From: Mycosarcoma maydis
Taxonomy: Eukaryota > Basidiomycota > Ustilaginomycetes > Ustilaginales
Direction: 5' to 3'
NCBI RefSeq assembly: GCF_000328475.2
Contig: NC_026493.1
Span: 372,001-436,000, forward strand
DNA length: 64,000 nt
Shown piece after piece: positions 1 to 11,300 of the stretch; within the stretch, counting starts at the first letter, position 1; every line of letters starts with the position of its first letter. The translations under genes and the position numbers were made by a program. The notes under the pieces were generated by a model. That model made no database searches, was not told the origin of the DNA, and saw only the letters and a program-made list of their open reading frames with translations.

Positions 1-2
1 AG

Positions 3-2102
3 AGCCTAATCCGCGAGCAGCTCTCTCGCAATTACAGCTTCCTGGGTGAAGAGGGCATGACCGCGATCCGTAACTCGTTTGTCATTGTCGTTGGCGCCGG
101 AGGTGTTGGATCTTGGGCTGCGCTCATGCTCCTCCGCTCGGGTGTCTCCAAGCTTCGACTCATTGACTTCGACCAGGTCTCACTCTCTTCGCTCAACCGT
201 CATGCCTGTGCTACACTCGAAGACGTCGGTCGACCCAAGGTGGTGTGCTGTGCGGAAAAGTTTGCACAGATCGCTCCTTGGGCAAAACTCGAGGCGTGGG
301 TAGAGCTATTTCGTGGTGATGAAGCGGAACGTCTGCTCGGAGGCAACCCAACTTATGTGGTGGATGCAATCGACAACATCGATACCAAGGTCGACTTGCT
401 GCGCTTCTGCGCCGAACGCAAGATCAAGGTCATCAGTTCGATGGGTGCTGGTGCCAAGAGCGATCCGAGCCGTATCCAGATCTCCGACATTAGCGTCACA
501 TCCGAGGACCCGCTCGCACGCAGTGTGCGTCGTCGCTTGCGAGCGCTAGGTCTGCCACCGATCCCACCAAAGGAGATCGAGGACAAGGCAAAACGGGAGG
601 CGGAAAAGCTGGAAAAGGCGCAAGCACAACCACCACGTCACTCAAACCATGCCGGTAAGACGAAAATCGGAGGCAAGCAGAACAAGTTGGATGCACCTTT
701 GACCGGCGTCGATCTCGACCGCACTCCGATGAAAGCGGGCACAAGCGACGAGCTCGGTCGAAGAGCAGCCAACGGCAACACTAGCAGCGGCTCTTGTTCG
801 CCAGCGAATGACAGATTCAGCGGGTCCTTGCAGCCTCGTCAGCCACGCAAGCTGGCGTATTCGGCTTCGCCGCTTGCCTCCCGAAGCGCAAGTTCGACCG
901 ATTTGACCTGCTTGAACACATCCAACGATAGCACCATGTCGAATGCAGCATCCATGTCTAGCTCAAGGTGCGTGTCTGCAGCTGAGCCTCAAGCACCACG
1001 ACACAGTCGACGAGCGAGTAGTGTTTCCTCGTTTGGTTCGGGAGCGTATGCGACGCCCATGACGACTCCTTCCGACGAGATGGCAGCACTACTACCGGAT
1101 GAGGACGATCACGAGACGAGCTTTCGACCACTCGATGAGCGAGATGGCGCTGAGCACGACGATACGGCGCACGCCAACTTGGACTCGCTCGCATCGTCAC
1201 GGACACTTGTCGATCGACGTACATCTCAAAGCAGCGCATCGGCTTCCGACGCCACAGCTGTCGATCTAGCGGCTCACACTGCACCACGCACCAAGATCAC
1301 CGACTCGTTGCGCACTCGCGTCTCGGAAGTAGAGCATCTCTCACGCTCTCCATCCGCGTCATCCCCTGCACTCTCACGTTCAAGCTCGTTCAAGCGATCG
1401 CTACCATCTACACCTCGCATCGGCAAAACCGAGACGGACGAAGACGAGTTTAGCGAACCGACATTCTTCATCCCGTGCGTCTACTCTACCGAAAAATCCG
1501 ATACACGTCTTCTTCCTTTGGACCAAGACGAATTTGAAAAGGGCAATGTGGACGAGTTGGCGGCGTTGGAGGATTTTCGAGTTCGGATCTTGCCCGTTCT
1601 GGGGCCGTTGCCTGCGATGTTCGGGTTAGCGGTGGCTACGTTCATCATCTGCGAGATTGGAGGACAGAAGATGGAGCCGTTAGCGTTCAAGGGACGACGA
1701 AAGCTGTATGAGAAGCTCTTCCACGATTTGAGTGTCAGCGAAGCGCGTCATCCGTTGGCTGGATCCCAAGTGGACTCTCAAGATGCACAAAACACAGGCC
1801 CTAGACACCACATCCCATTCAGCATCAACGACATTGCGTACCTGTTCGAAGAGGTCTTCAGAGGCAGGAGTATCGTCCCACCGTTCGAGAGCTTGTCCGG
1901 CGCTCAGCTGCACAGGTGGGACTCGACTCTCCCGCTGAGTTTTCAAAACGTAGCCCTCTTCTCCAGATCCCAGGCTAAAGTACACGAGTCCGAGGTTTTG
2001 AAAAAGGGAAGAAGCCCAGTCGAGGTCTGGGGCGCAGACGCCGCTCATATGATCAAAAGGAGAATGGCTAGCGAACGCCGAAGCGGCTTCTTCCGCTTTT
2101 AA
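3..2102 (+). CDS. TcdA/Tcd1-type tRNA threonylcarbamoyladenosine dehydratase (5' partial)
   Basis: E1-like ThiF-fold enzyme expected to cyclise the t6A modification of ANN-decoding tRNAs to ct6A, using ATP; yeast homologues sit at the mitochondrial outer membrane. The frame is already open at base 3 with family-typical residues upstream of the first internal Met at 57, so the gene starts outside the window. Visible from Met57: Gly-rich nucleotide loop GAGGVGSWAA (about residues 13-22), DFDQVSLSSLNRH (about 37-49), VDAIDNIDTK, and SSMGAGAKSDP before a conserved RR-rich stretch. Odd point: about 270 Ser/Thr/Pro-rich, low-complexity residues (roughly 190-465) split the conserved core, which resumes at TEKSDTRLLPL and ends with LPAMFGLAVATFIICEIGG, a probable hydrophobic anchor segment. 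This makes it much longer than the roughly 430-450-residue yeast proteins. Convergent with ILV3. Confidence 0.88.
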   Translation, partial: SLIREQLSRNYSFLGEEGMTAIRNSFVIVVGAGGVGSWAALMLLRSGVSKLRLIDFDQVSLSSLNRHACATLEDVGRPKVVCCAEKFAQIAPWAKLEAWVELFRGDEAERLLGGNPTYVVDAIDNIDTKVDLLRFCAERKIKVISSMGAGAKSDPSRIQISDISVTSEDPLARSVRRRLRALGLPPIPPKEIEDKAKREAEKLEKAQAQPPRHSNHAGKTKIGGKQNKLDAPLTGVDLDRTPMKAGTSDELGRRAANGNTSSGSCSPANDRFSGSLQPRQPRKLAYSASPLASRSASSTDLTCLNTSNDSTMSNAASMSSSRCVSAAEPQAPRHSRRASSVSSFGSGAYATPMTTPSDEMAALLPDEDDHETSFRPLDERDGAEHDDTAHANLDSLASSRTLVDRRTSQSSASASDATAVDLAAHTAPRTKITDSLRTRVSEVEHLSRSPSASSPALSRSSSFKRSLPSTPRIGKTETDEDEFSEPTFFIPCVYSTEKSDTRLLPLDQDEFEKGNVDELAALEDFRVRILPVLGPLPAMFGLAVATFIICEIGGQKMEPLAFKGRRKLYEKLFHDLSVSEARHPLAGSQVDSQDAQNTGPRHHIPFSINDIAYLFEEVFRGRSIVPPFESLSGAQLHRWDSTLPLSFQNVALFSRSQAKVHESEVLKKGRSPVEVWGADAAHMIKRRMASERRSGFFRF

Positions 2103-2286
2103 ACGTCTGCACAATGTACATACTCGATCCAATTCACGATCAACACACAAGCCATTCGTGATTGGCTTGCACGTTGGGTTTGACGTGGTGGAAGCATGTC
2201 TAATCTACAAGTGGAACCCAAAGTGCGAGCCGAGGCGGCGTGCAGCTGACATGTTGCGTGTCAAGTTGGGTAGCATGTGTGTTGGT

Positions 2287-4119
2287 TCACATATCGGTGA
2301 TGCAACCATGCGAAGCATCGGCAACGTTACGAACGAACTTGAGCAGGTGGCCCGATTTCGGTTTGAGCGGTAGAGGCTTCCACGACTCTCTTCGGGACTC
2401 GAGATCGGCAGCGGATACACCGACAAGCTCCAACGTGTTGGTCTCGGCATCGATGCTGATCACATCACCATCCTTTACGAGGCCGATCGGACCTCCGACC
2501 TGTGCCTCGGGAACGACGTGACCGATGACGAAACCGTGACTTCCACCGGAGAACCGACCGTCGGTCAAACAGGCTACATCCTGCCCAAGACCAGCGCCCA
2601 TGATCAAACTGGTAGGTTTGAGCATCTCGGGCATACCAGGTCCACCCTTAGGACCCTTGTAGCGCAACACGATCACTGTCTTTTCACCCTTCTTGATCTC
2701 GCCCTTTTCAACGGCGCCAACCATGGCATCTTCGGTGTCAAAGACGCGCGCTTTACCTGTGAATCGCAGACCCTCTTTTCCAGTGATCTTGGCGACGGCG
2801 CCACCAGGCGCAAGATTGCCCTTGAGGATTCGAATGTGGCCGGTGCTCTTGAGAGGCTTGTCGATCGGTCGGAGCACGTCTTGGCCTGCAGGCAGTTTGC
2901 CGCGCTCGTGCGTCCATCGGTCGACGTTCTCGGCAAGCGTTCGACCGGTGACGGTCATGTGTTCACCCTTCATCAGCTTGTTCTCGATGCAGTACTGAAT
3001 AATCGTCGGGATACCGCCGAGTTTCGAGTGAACATCTTCCATCACGTACTTGCCCGACGGCTTGAGGTCGGCAAGGAATGGAGTCACGTCGGCGATGCGC
3101 TGGAAGTCGTCAATGCTGAGCTCGATGCCGACCGAGTGAGCGACAGCAATCAGATGTAAGACTGCATTCGTGCTGCCTCCGAGAACCATGGTGAGAGCGA
3201 TCGCATCTTCGAAGGCGGATCGCGTCATGATGTCGCGCGGCTTGATGTCCTTTTCGAGGACGAGGCGCATGGCGGCTCCCATATTTTCGGCTTCGGCGAT
3301 CTTTTCAGGGTATTCTGCCGGGAACGACGAGCTACCTGGGAGCGTCATGCCGAGAGCCTCGGCGCATGAAGCCATGGTGTTGGCGGTGTACATGCCACCG
3401 CACGCACCGGGACCGGGACAGGCGTTGCGGACGGTGTCATAGCGAATCTTTTCAGCAGCCGGAGAGCCTCCGTTGGCGAGGTACTGGCCGTACGACTGGA
3501 AAGCAGAGACAATGTCGAGCGTGCCCTCGACGCTAGCACATCCACCGGGACGGATCGTTCCGCCGTAGAGCATGATTCCGGGACGATTCAGACGGCCGAG
3601 AGCCATCAGCACACCAGGCATGTTCTTGTCGCAACCGGGAATCACCACACAGCCATCAAGCCAATGACCACCGCAAGCCGATTCCACCGAGTCAGCGATC
3701 AGATCACGCGACGGGAGCGAGTACGACATGGCGTCTGTACCCATCGAGATACCATCCGAAACACCGACAGATCCAAACTGATAACCGGTGAGACCGGCTT
3801 GCTGCACCGACTTTTTGACGCGCTGCGAGATGGCGAGCAGGTGCGCGTTGCATGGGTTGCCCTCGTACCAAATCGAGCCGATACCAACCATAGCACGCGT
3901 GAGGTCCTCGTCCGACTGGATGCCGTCGGTGGCGTAGAGCATGGCTTGCGATGCTCCCTGATCCTTGGGCCGGGTGATGATACGCGAGTACTTGTTTAGA
4001 GCGCCCGGCGGAGCGCGCTCTGTGTTGAGAGCGGCTGAGGAGGTGTGGAGAGCGCGGCGGGAGGCGAGGCCGCCGCGCAGGACGCAACGTGCTGAGGGAC
4101 TGAGGGCGGATCGCAGCAT
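2287..4119 (-). CDS. ILV3: Dihydroxy-acid dehydratase, mitochondrial
   Basis: Fe-S enzyme of valine/isoleucine (and pantothenate precursor) synthesis that converts 2,3-dihydroxy acids to 2-keto acids in the mitochondrion. The 610-residue single-exon ORF starts at an ATG and begins with a basic, Ser/Ala-rich presequence of about 30 residues ([17 protein letters not shown]). Cluster cysteines are visible in [18 protein letters not shown] and [12 protein letters not shown], and the C-terminal [25 protein letters not shown] block is intact. Length and motif order are normal for the IlvD/Edd family, and no break is seen. It ends 184 bp from the convergent upstream gene. The roughly 830 bp in front of it are free of genes and hold its promoter. 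Confidence 0.97.
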   Translation of the reverse strand: MLRSALSPSARCVLRGGLASRRALHTSSAALNTERAPPGALNKYSRIITRPKDQGASQAMLYATDGIQSDEDLTRAMVGIGSIWYEGNPCNAHLLAISQRVKKSVQQAGLTGYQFGSVGVSDGISMGTDAMSYSLPSRDLIADSVESACGGHWLDGCVVIPGCDKNMPGVLMALGRLNRPGIMLYGGTIRPGGCASVEGTLDIVSAFQSYGQYLANGGSPAAEKIRYDTVRNACPGPGACGGMYTANTMASCAEALGMTLPGSSSFPAEYPEKIAEAENMGAAMRLVLEKDIKPRDIMTRSAFEDAIALTMVLGGSTNAVLHLIAVAHSVGIELSIDDFQRIADVTPFLADLKPSGKYVMEDVHSKLGGIPTIIQYCIENKLMKGEHMTVTGRTLAENVDRWTHERGKLPAGQDVLRPIDKPLKSTGHIRILKGNLAPGGAVAKITGKEGLRFTGKARVFDTEDAMVGAVEKGEIKKGEKTVIVLRYKGPKGGPGMPEMLKPTSLIMGAGLGQDVACLTDGRFSGGSHGFVIGHVVPEAQVGGPIGLVKDGDVISIDAETNTLELVGVSAADLESRRESWKPLPLKPKSGHLLKFVRNVADASHGCITDM

Positions 4120-4947
4120 GGCTGAATGGTATCAGGGTGATGCTGTGATGGTGACCGAATGAAGCTCGAGAAGAAGAGGTGATTCCGAGAAAGAGGTTGA
4201 TTATTCACATTCGTGATTTCTTCCAAATCATGAATCGTGAATCACGAATGTGACACCGTGACTGTGACACCCAAGCAACGAATCACGACTCGTAAATTCA
4301 GCAACTGCTCAACGCTGACTCTGTGACTGCTGCCGAGTCACTCTTGGCTTGAGTCAGGCTAAAAAGACGGGCAATTTCCAGTCAAGTTCAGCTTTAGCTT
4401 GAGATTATGCGGAGAGCTGTCGGTGGGGGGTTTTTTTTTTTTTCTTCATGGGCCAATAGCGGCACTCCAATTTCGAGCTTTGCAAACAGGAAACGGGAAA
4501 AATCAAGACATGTTAGTTTTTGTTTCTCATTACTTTATGAAAGCATACACGACAAAAAAAGCACGCAAGTCGTGAGTGAGCGAGTCACGAGCGTGCGTGT
4601 GTGTGTGTTGGTCGCGCCTTTGGGGAACAGGCATTCACAGATTCGCGATTTACAATTTTAGTGGCCATGCTGGCTGCCTCTTTATCACTCTGCCTCCTGA
4701 AAATCGTGACAGACACATCGAGCGGGGTTCCGGAGCCAAACACAGCTTGAACCCTGAGTCGTGAGTCTGAGTCTCGTGGCAAGGTTCGCTCCTCCTCAAT
4801 GATCTTGATCACCGTCCTCCATCCAGCTTTCTCGCCCTTCTCAATTGTCAAGATTCGCCCATAGCTCAAGGCACCTCCAAACTTCCCTCTCAAGTGGCTG
4901 CACACGAAGACCCAGCTTTGAGCGCTACCACAATTGTCATTCGCACG
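4120..4947. other. Intergenic, shared promoter region of ILV3 and the next gene
   Basis: No coding region seen. Around 4203-4290 there are dispersed heptamer words (ATT-CGTG-ATT, then AAT-CATG-AAT-CGTG-AAT-CACG-AAT). A pure T run of about 13 bp follows a G run near 4426-4443. The rest is unremarkable AT-richer DNA lying between divergent genes. Confidence 0.6.
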
Positions 4948-5532
4948 ATGAGGTTTCAACGCTCAAGTATTCTCCAATGCCTAGCACTGGTATTAGTAAC
5001 CCTCTGTGCCACAGTCTTGGCCCAGAACACGGTCGCATCAACACAGGCAGCTGCTAGCGGCAATGCGCCTGCATCCAGCGGACGTGGTAAGTATTTACTT
5101 GTGCAACAGACAGAATGAGGCTCACTAGAGCACGCTTGCTGACCCTTGTTTGGCTTCCTTGCTTCACGTGGACCACGATTCCGTCTTGCAGCTGCTGCCA
5201 CTCCATCAGCATCTGGTCCAGCCATAGCATCTGGCACTGGCTCAAGAAGCGGCAACGTCACTGCCACCGTTTCATCCAACTCGACCAACATTACTACTAC
5301 GACTAGCACCACACCCACCACATTCCCTATCGCTTCTGTCCCCACCACGGGCTACTTGGCAGGTACAGCAGCTGCTCCCGCTCCAGGAGGCGCATCTGGC
5401 GCTCAGGGAACCGCTGCAGTGGGTCCCGACGATAATCACATTGTCAGCGCTGCTCAGATGCTCGGCGCGCCGTTCGCGGCTGTCTCGGCGAGCATATTGG
5501 CGCTCGGCGTCGGTGTTTGGGTTCTGCTCTGA
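4948..5532 (+). CDS. Small Ser/Thr/Ala-rich secreted protein, probably GPI-anchored (2 exons)
   Basis: Exon 1 is 4948-5086 and exon 2 is 5192-5532. The intron starts GTAAGT at 5087 and ends TTGCAG at 5191, phase 1, giving 159 residues. The N-terminus is a signal peptide (MRFQRSSILQCLALVLVTLC...AQ, cleavage probably after about residue 25). The mature part is Ala/Ser/Thr-rich with N-glycosylation sequons (NVT, NST, NIT). The C-terminus is hydrophobic (about the last 20 residues, ending GVGVWVLL) after a small-residue stretch, the layout of a GPI-anchor signal. No catalytic domain is visible. A cell-wall or plasma-membrane mannoprotein-like role is inference. An unspliced reading stops just past the donor, supporting the intron. 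Confidence 0.75.
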
Positions 5533-6211
5533 GAGCAGACACGAGAAAGAAAGAGACAAACGTGTGCAGAGTCACATGGCGATCGAGCTTTCTCGCACGC
5601 ATGCTAGATTGGCTGCAGCAGCTGTATACGAAGGGAGCGCAACCTGGCCCGGCTTACCCACGCTCCATCAAAGCTTGAAAGCTCGCAGTCAAGTCTTGAC
5701 CGATATATTATGACATGCCACTCTCTTCTCTTTAGAGATTCTTATCTCTCAGACTCTGGCCCCCTGCCTTTGAATTGTGCCTCTACACGATGAACTCGGG
5801 TTTTGATATCGCATGTCTCTGGCAGCATTGGACAATTTTCTTTGATTCGATTCGACGTGTGGAACTGGCTTACTGTGTGATTACTTGAGGGACACTATTG
5901 CTTCTCTACAGCGACTGTGGAAGCGTCGATACATACAATTATGAGGACGAGGGTGTGTAACGCCGCGCTCTGAAGAGATTGCCGGAGGGACGTCGAGAGA
6001 GAGCCTTACTGAAGCGGAAGATGGTCGAAAAATTCAACCAGACAAATGGTTAAGATGAATCACGAATGCATGCAGCTCAAACAGGCTTCGCAAAATAAGT
6101 TGGCGTGGCGCGCGAATTCATGAGCCTGCGGTGTCACTGGGCGCGTGTTCCGGTTTGGAACCAACTTGGTGCTTCTCAGCTTGCACCTCTCGCATCTCGA
6201 CACTAGCAGCC
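5533..6211. other. Intergenic, SND2 upstream region
   Basis: No supportable gene. Open frames on the minus strand here are shadows without domains. The region ends directly at the SND2 start codon, so its last part is the SND2 5' UTR and promoter. Confidence 0.5.
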
Positions 6212-6955
6212 ATGGTAAGCGTCTCACTGTACGAGAGTTGGGTGTTGCGCGTGACGTTGAAAGCTGACGTTGTGACTTGGTCTGGTTGCTGCGTTTGGTT
6301 GGCAGGCTCGAGGAAGCGCAAAAAAGACGGCGTCCGGCAATGCGTTTCTGCTGAGACTGCTTCGGAATGGGTTCCTGGCGACCAACACGATCTACCTGCT
6401 CGTACGATTCTGGCTGTTGCGATCGAGCGTCACGAAGCGCATCGTGTTTGGATACGTTGCCTCCGAGGCTGTTGCGGTGTCGCTGTGGTGGACGCTCCAG
6501 AGCATGGCGGCGCAGGGAAACGATCTGCAGCAGAGCGGTCTGACGCAGTACATGTTCGACGTCATCTACGTCACTTGGTTCGTTCAATTGGCTTCACTGG
6601 TTTGGTCCAAATTGTGGTATCTTTATCTCATCGTAAGTGCTCGTGATTCGCGAAGCGGGTGGTCGCATCGAGCTAGTGCTGAACGAGGTTGGGTGAACTG
6701 TGCGTCTTTGCATGCCAACAGATTCCGGGTTATGCGGCCTACGTGATCTACCAGAAGATTCTGCTTCCATATCTGTTCCGCGGTCAGAGTCCATTTGGTT
6801 CGATCCAGCGCCTGCTCGGCGCATCCGGCAGCGCTGCAGCTGGCGCCACCGTCAACGCCCAACAGCAGCCGACAGAGACAATGTCGAAGCGTCAGCAGAA
6901 GCTTCAGGCTCGTGCGGCAAAGGGCGACGCTCGAGTACAGATCCGCAAGCATTGA
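6212..6955 (+). CDS. SND2: SND2/TMEM208-family ER protein (3 exons, intron right after ATG)
   Basis: Homologue of yeast Snd2/Env10 and human TMEM208 (DUF788), an ER membrane protein of the SRP-independent targeting route that helps insert membrane proteins. Exon 1 contributes only the ATG (6212-6214). Intron 1 runs 6215-6305 (GTAAGC...GGCAG), exon 2 is 6306-6632, intron 2 runs 6633-6721, and exon 3 is 6722-6955, giving 187 residues. The protein opens MARGSAKKTASGNAF and then has hydrophobic segments FLATNTIYLLVRFWLL, FGYVASEAVAVSLWW and a long C-terminal pair around YMFDVIYVTWFVQL and YLYLIIPGYAAYVIY. The GLTQYMFDVIYVTWF block is the family signature. The tail is basic (KRQQKLQARAAKGD). The start was chosen because only this ATG joins the exon 2 frame through a canonical splice. 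Confidence 0.87.
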
Positions 6956-7912
6956 CAGATAGCGTCACGAAAAATCTCACTCACCAATCGAATTCGGCTC
7001 GTCCGTCGTGCACGCTGGACACGCCAGAAAGCAAACAAGACCGACAATCACGAGTGTACCATGGCAACCGTGAATCCTGGAAGCGTGGACTGTGAAGCGC
7101 GAAATGCACACGCTTGGTGTGACGATACGATCCAATGCACCGCGCAAGCGCAACTTGAACTGCGTGACGCTTGTATGTAGGGCGCACTTGGCCGTCGCAT
7201 AGCTGGCGTGCGACGGCTGCTCGCATTCGTGATTCGAGGCCAAGACTTGGCCGTACGCTTGCAGCCACGCGTGAGGGCGAGTGACGCGCACATGTCGATT
7301 TCATCTGAAGCGGATTCGAGCGTAGCAGCGAGCGGTGGCTGATGGCTCGATCATTAGAGTACGCTGTTGCGCGGCGCGAGTGCGGCGCATCCGAAGCTGC
7401 ACGTCTGTGATTGTGCCGGTGCGACAAGGCGAGACACGCTTCGTGTGGGTAGGCCGATGGCGCGGACGCGTTGATGAAATCATGAATCCAATCACCAATC
7501 GTGCGTGGTGGCCATCGTCTGTGATTTCTCGAGGGTGGGTCAGATGGTCGTTGGCGCTGATTCATCGGTGCGGTTGTAACGCACAGCCACTCTGCGTGGG
7601 GCTCGCAAGCCGCGCGTGCGAAAACATCGAGCGCGCACCGCGGCTGTCAACGGATATAAAGGCTGGCACGAGCCTCACGATGCGCCATTGGCGCGCCTCA
7701 CGAAGCGGACAAACGTATAAGGCTCCCCCTGTTCACCCTCTCTGCTTTGACGTTCAACCAGACAGTCGTATCTTGCGCTGTCTGTCTCTGGGCTCGCCTA
7801 CTCGAATTGTGAGTCACAGTGTCATCACACGTGTCGCGAGTTCAGCGCGAGACTTTGTAGCCCTACTAACCCACCAAACCACGCGCTGTATCGCTCGTCG
7901 TGCGCAGACACG
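6956..7912. other. Intergenic, upstream of the small secreted protein gene
   Basis: No gene supported. Long open frames on the minus strand (for example 6981-7565) have no recognisable domain and an Arg/His-rich composition typical of antisense GC-rich DNA. TATA-like elements lie near its right end. Confidence 0.5.
7655..7660 (+). promoter_or_regulatory. TATA box candidate
   Basis: TATAAA lies 253 bp before the ATG at 7913, and a second TATAAGG lies at 7716-7722. These are reasonable core promoter candidates for the small secreted protein; which one is used cannot be told from sequence. Confidence 0.35.
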
Positions 7913-8284
7913 ATGCTCGTCCAGACCACTGGAAACATGCGGCTAAGCCTGGCGCTGATGGTTGTGCTCAGCGTTGCATCTTGCACTGTGATGGCTGCAC
8001 CGTTCGAGCGCGCGTACTCGGCGGTCGTGCTCAAGCTCAACGACGGCCGTACCGCACAATGCATCTTGCCAACCGCACCCTGGCTCTCGCGCAACCAGGC
8101 CGACATGGTCTCATCGCATCTGGTCGCAAGCGGCAAAATGGCATGCAAATCTGCACAAGAACACGCTTCCCACGACGGTAAAACGCTCCACTGCGAGGCT
8201 GGTCAGCTCGGCTCCACCGACGACGCTATCACCACCCTGAAATCTGCCTGCCACCAACACCATGGCACTCATGCCGTGGTCTGA
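7913..8284 (+). CDS. Small secreted protein with four mature cysteines
   Basis: A 123-residue single-exon ORF. There is an N-terminal signal peptide (hydrophobic LSLALMVVLSVASC, cleavage probably near VMA/APFE at about residue 28); translation may start at Met1 or Met9. The mature part of about 95 residues has four cysteines (C50, C78, C94, C113), fitting two disulfides, and a His-rich tail (CHQHHGTH). No family recognised. Small size, secretion and paired cysteines are compatible with an apoplastic effector-like or cell-wall protein, but that is inference only. It is convergent with PRP2, whose stop lies 88 bp away. Confidence 0.65.
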   Translation: MLVQTTGNMRLSLALMVVLSVASCTVMAAPFERAYSAVVLKLNDGRTAQCILPTAPWLSRNQADMVSSHLVASGKMACKSAQEHASHDGKTLHCEAGQLGSTDDAITTLKSACHQHHGTHAVV

Positions 8285-8371
8285 TGCGCTTGCAAACGTG
8301 TCCTAATCACGATGCATACTCTTATTTCACACACTTGGCTTTCAATCGCAATCGATTCAATTGACACCTGC

Positions 8372-11300
8372 TCACCGCGTGACTCCCTTGGCACCAGCCA
8401 GAGCAGCCGCACTCGCCGTTTGCCCCTTATACACCTTCCTGTTCGCATCATGCTGCACATCCTCCTTGGTAAAGTAATGCTTGGCCACCTCCAAGAGCCA
8501 TTCTGGCCTGATCTGCATCACCTGGCGCATGAAGTTCTTGCTAGTCTCTACCAGTTCGAAGAAGCACAAGAACGGCGGTTGCGGAATGTGCTTATACAGA
8601 CAGCTGGATGGATGGATATGGATCGTAGTGTTCTGTTTGATAGTCCTGTACGCCTCGCCGCCTTTCTGGATGCGCGCAGTGTTCATAAAGTAGCCGGCAA
8701 GAATCGAACGTTGGATCCCTGAAATGTCGGATGGATCCGCGTTGGATTCCGGTGTCAGCTCGACACGTTCGCACAGCTGTGAGAGTTGATCGCGAACATC
8801 GCGGACGCGCGCGAGCACCTTGGGCTGCACAAAGTTGTCGATGCAGAATTGATGGTCGTAGTTACTGTGTACCCATTGCTCCCATACGTTGAGCAGCGTC
8901 AAGTGGTCACCGCCCGGCTGCACAAACGCGGCACGTGCGCGATCCGCATGCATTTTCTTGTCCTTCGGTCGAAAGAAGAGCGCCGAAGACTCGGACAGCA
9001 TCGACACGATCGAAACCACCTCTTCTGTGCACCGGTACGTCTCACTCGCCAGAATCGCCTTGGACAGCTGCGGATCCACCGGAAACTCGGCCATCCTACG
9101 TCCGAGCTTGGTCAACTCTCCCTTGTCGTTAAGCGCACCGAGCGCGTACAACAGCTCGAACGAGCGCATCAGCGTATCCGACGGCGGCGGATCGAGAAAG
9201 TCAAAGTTGAGCAGATCATTGATACCGAGCGACTTGAGTAGCAGCACTACATTCGCCAAATTGGTTCGTTGGATCTCGGGCGTCGTGTTCTCCTCCATCT
9301 CGTTACGGAATGCCCACTTGGTAAATAGACGGAAACACTTGCCAGCACCCACGCGGCCTGCGCGACCAGCACGCTGATTCGCCGACGCGCGCGAACACGC
9401 CACCACCGTCAGCGACGACATGCCCGTTCGCGCATTGTACGAGTTCTGCTTGACAAACCCCGGATCAATCACAAACACCACCCCGTCAATCGTGATCGAC
9501 GTCTCGGCAATGTTGGTCGCCAACACTACCTTCCTAGCCCCCTCGGGTGTCGGCTCGAAAATCTTGGCCTGCATCTCACTCGGCAAGTTGGCGTAGATCG
9601 GACAAATAATCAGCTCGGCGATCTTGTTGCCCAACGCACGGCTCGTCTCCTGAAGATTCTCCATGGCAGCATCGATCTCGTCTTGGCCCGTCAAGAACAC
9701 GAGAATGTCACCGCGCGGCTGTGTCGTGTGAATCTGAAACACGGTCGTGATGGCTGCGTGCAGATAATTCGCCTCGGGCTGCGGCGTGTAGTGGATGTCG
9801 ACGGGATACCTTCGTCCAGGCACGTCGAAGATCGGAGCATCGTCGAAGAACTCGGAAAATTTTTCAGCATCCAGTGTAGCACTCGAAATGAGCAGCTTCA
9901 GGTCGGGTCGAAAGCGCGCAATATCCTTGACTAGACCGAATAGCACATCCGTGCTCAGCGTCCGTTCGTGCGCTTCGTCAATGATGATTGCCGAGTACGA
10001 GCTCAGGTCGGGTTCCGTCAGAAATTCGCGAAGAAGCATGCCGTCGGTCATGTACTTGATCACCGTATCGTCCGACGTGCAGTCCTCGAAACGAATGCTG
10101 TAGCCACACTCGCGACCGAGACGGACGCCCATCTCTTCGGCCACACGTGCTGCAACGCTCATCGCGGCAACACGACGTGGTTGCGTGCATCCGACCTTCT
10201 TTCCGTTCTTCGTGTAGCCGGCTTCGTGCAAGAATTGCGGCAGCTGCGTCGTCTTTCCTGAGCCTGTTTCGCCGACGACGATGAGCACCTGGTACTCGTC
10301 GATAGCATCGAGCAGTTCTTGTCGGAGCGCGTAGACAGGCAGCGATTTGCGCGTGGCCTGAATCTTGGCTGCCTTTGTCTCTGCCTCGTCGATCTGTTGT
10401 TGCAGCAGTTTGTCTTTGGCGCTCATGGCGTTGTTAGAGATGCCGGCCATTTGCGACTCGACAACAAATTGAATTGTCTGGCTCTCGTCAAAGACATAGT
10501 CGTATTGCTCCACAAGCTCCTTGGATGCTTCGTTGGACGGCTCGGCGACGTAGCGCGAGCGATTGATCTGCTCTTTTTCGAACTGTTCGGCGTCAGTAAC
10601 GTGCGTCTGCTGGGCGAGTCGTTCGGAACGTGCATCATTGTAACGCTGATAGAGGGCTTGCTCCTTTTTGGCTGTGTCGAGTTTGCCTTTTTCGGTAATG
10701 TAGTCTTCCGGCATCATGTATCCAGTATCGCCATCATCTATGCGCGCTCGTTCTTCTGCCAGACGCAGCACCTCTTTCTTGTACTCGAGATCTCGCTCTT
10801 CGCGTTTGGTCATCTTTAGACCACGGAAAAAGCGCTCCTCGTCCTGAATTTCTAGCCGCAGGAGTTGCATGCGTTGTTGCGCGCGTTTGGCGAGGTAATC
10901 TTGCCTTGATCGGTCGCGCAGGCTGGGCATGGCTGCGGAACGTGCGTCGTCGTCTTCTGCCAGTAGGCGACGCGCGGCAGCTTCTGGGTTGAGACGAGCA
11001 GTGGTGCGATCTTCGACGACGTTGCGGGTGCTGGTTTTGTCCTTGTCGCGCATGCGTCTTGCAAATTCATCCCTCTCGGCAAGGTCCTTGAGACGGGCAC
11101 GCTCGCGCGAGTCTTGGTCTGATCCGGGTGCATCGTTGCGCGGACTAGGAGATTTGGATCGTCGCTGGTCAACACTTGGTGATCGCGACCTTGGATGTGG
11201 TTCTCGATCGACCAGGCCGATTTCCTGCTTCTTCTTCTTCTTCTTTTCAGGTTTGATGGCGAGCTCCTCCTGCCCATTTTCCTCATCCAGAATTAGTCCG

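Noticed and set aside
6060..6587. Minus-strand 175-codon frame over SND2
   Set aside because: No domain, Arg/Ser-rich antisense composition, and it overlaps the well-supported SND2 exons.
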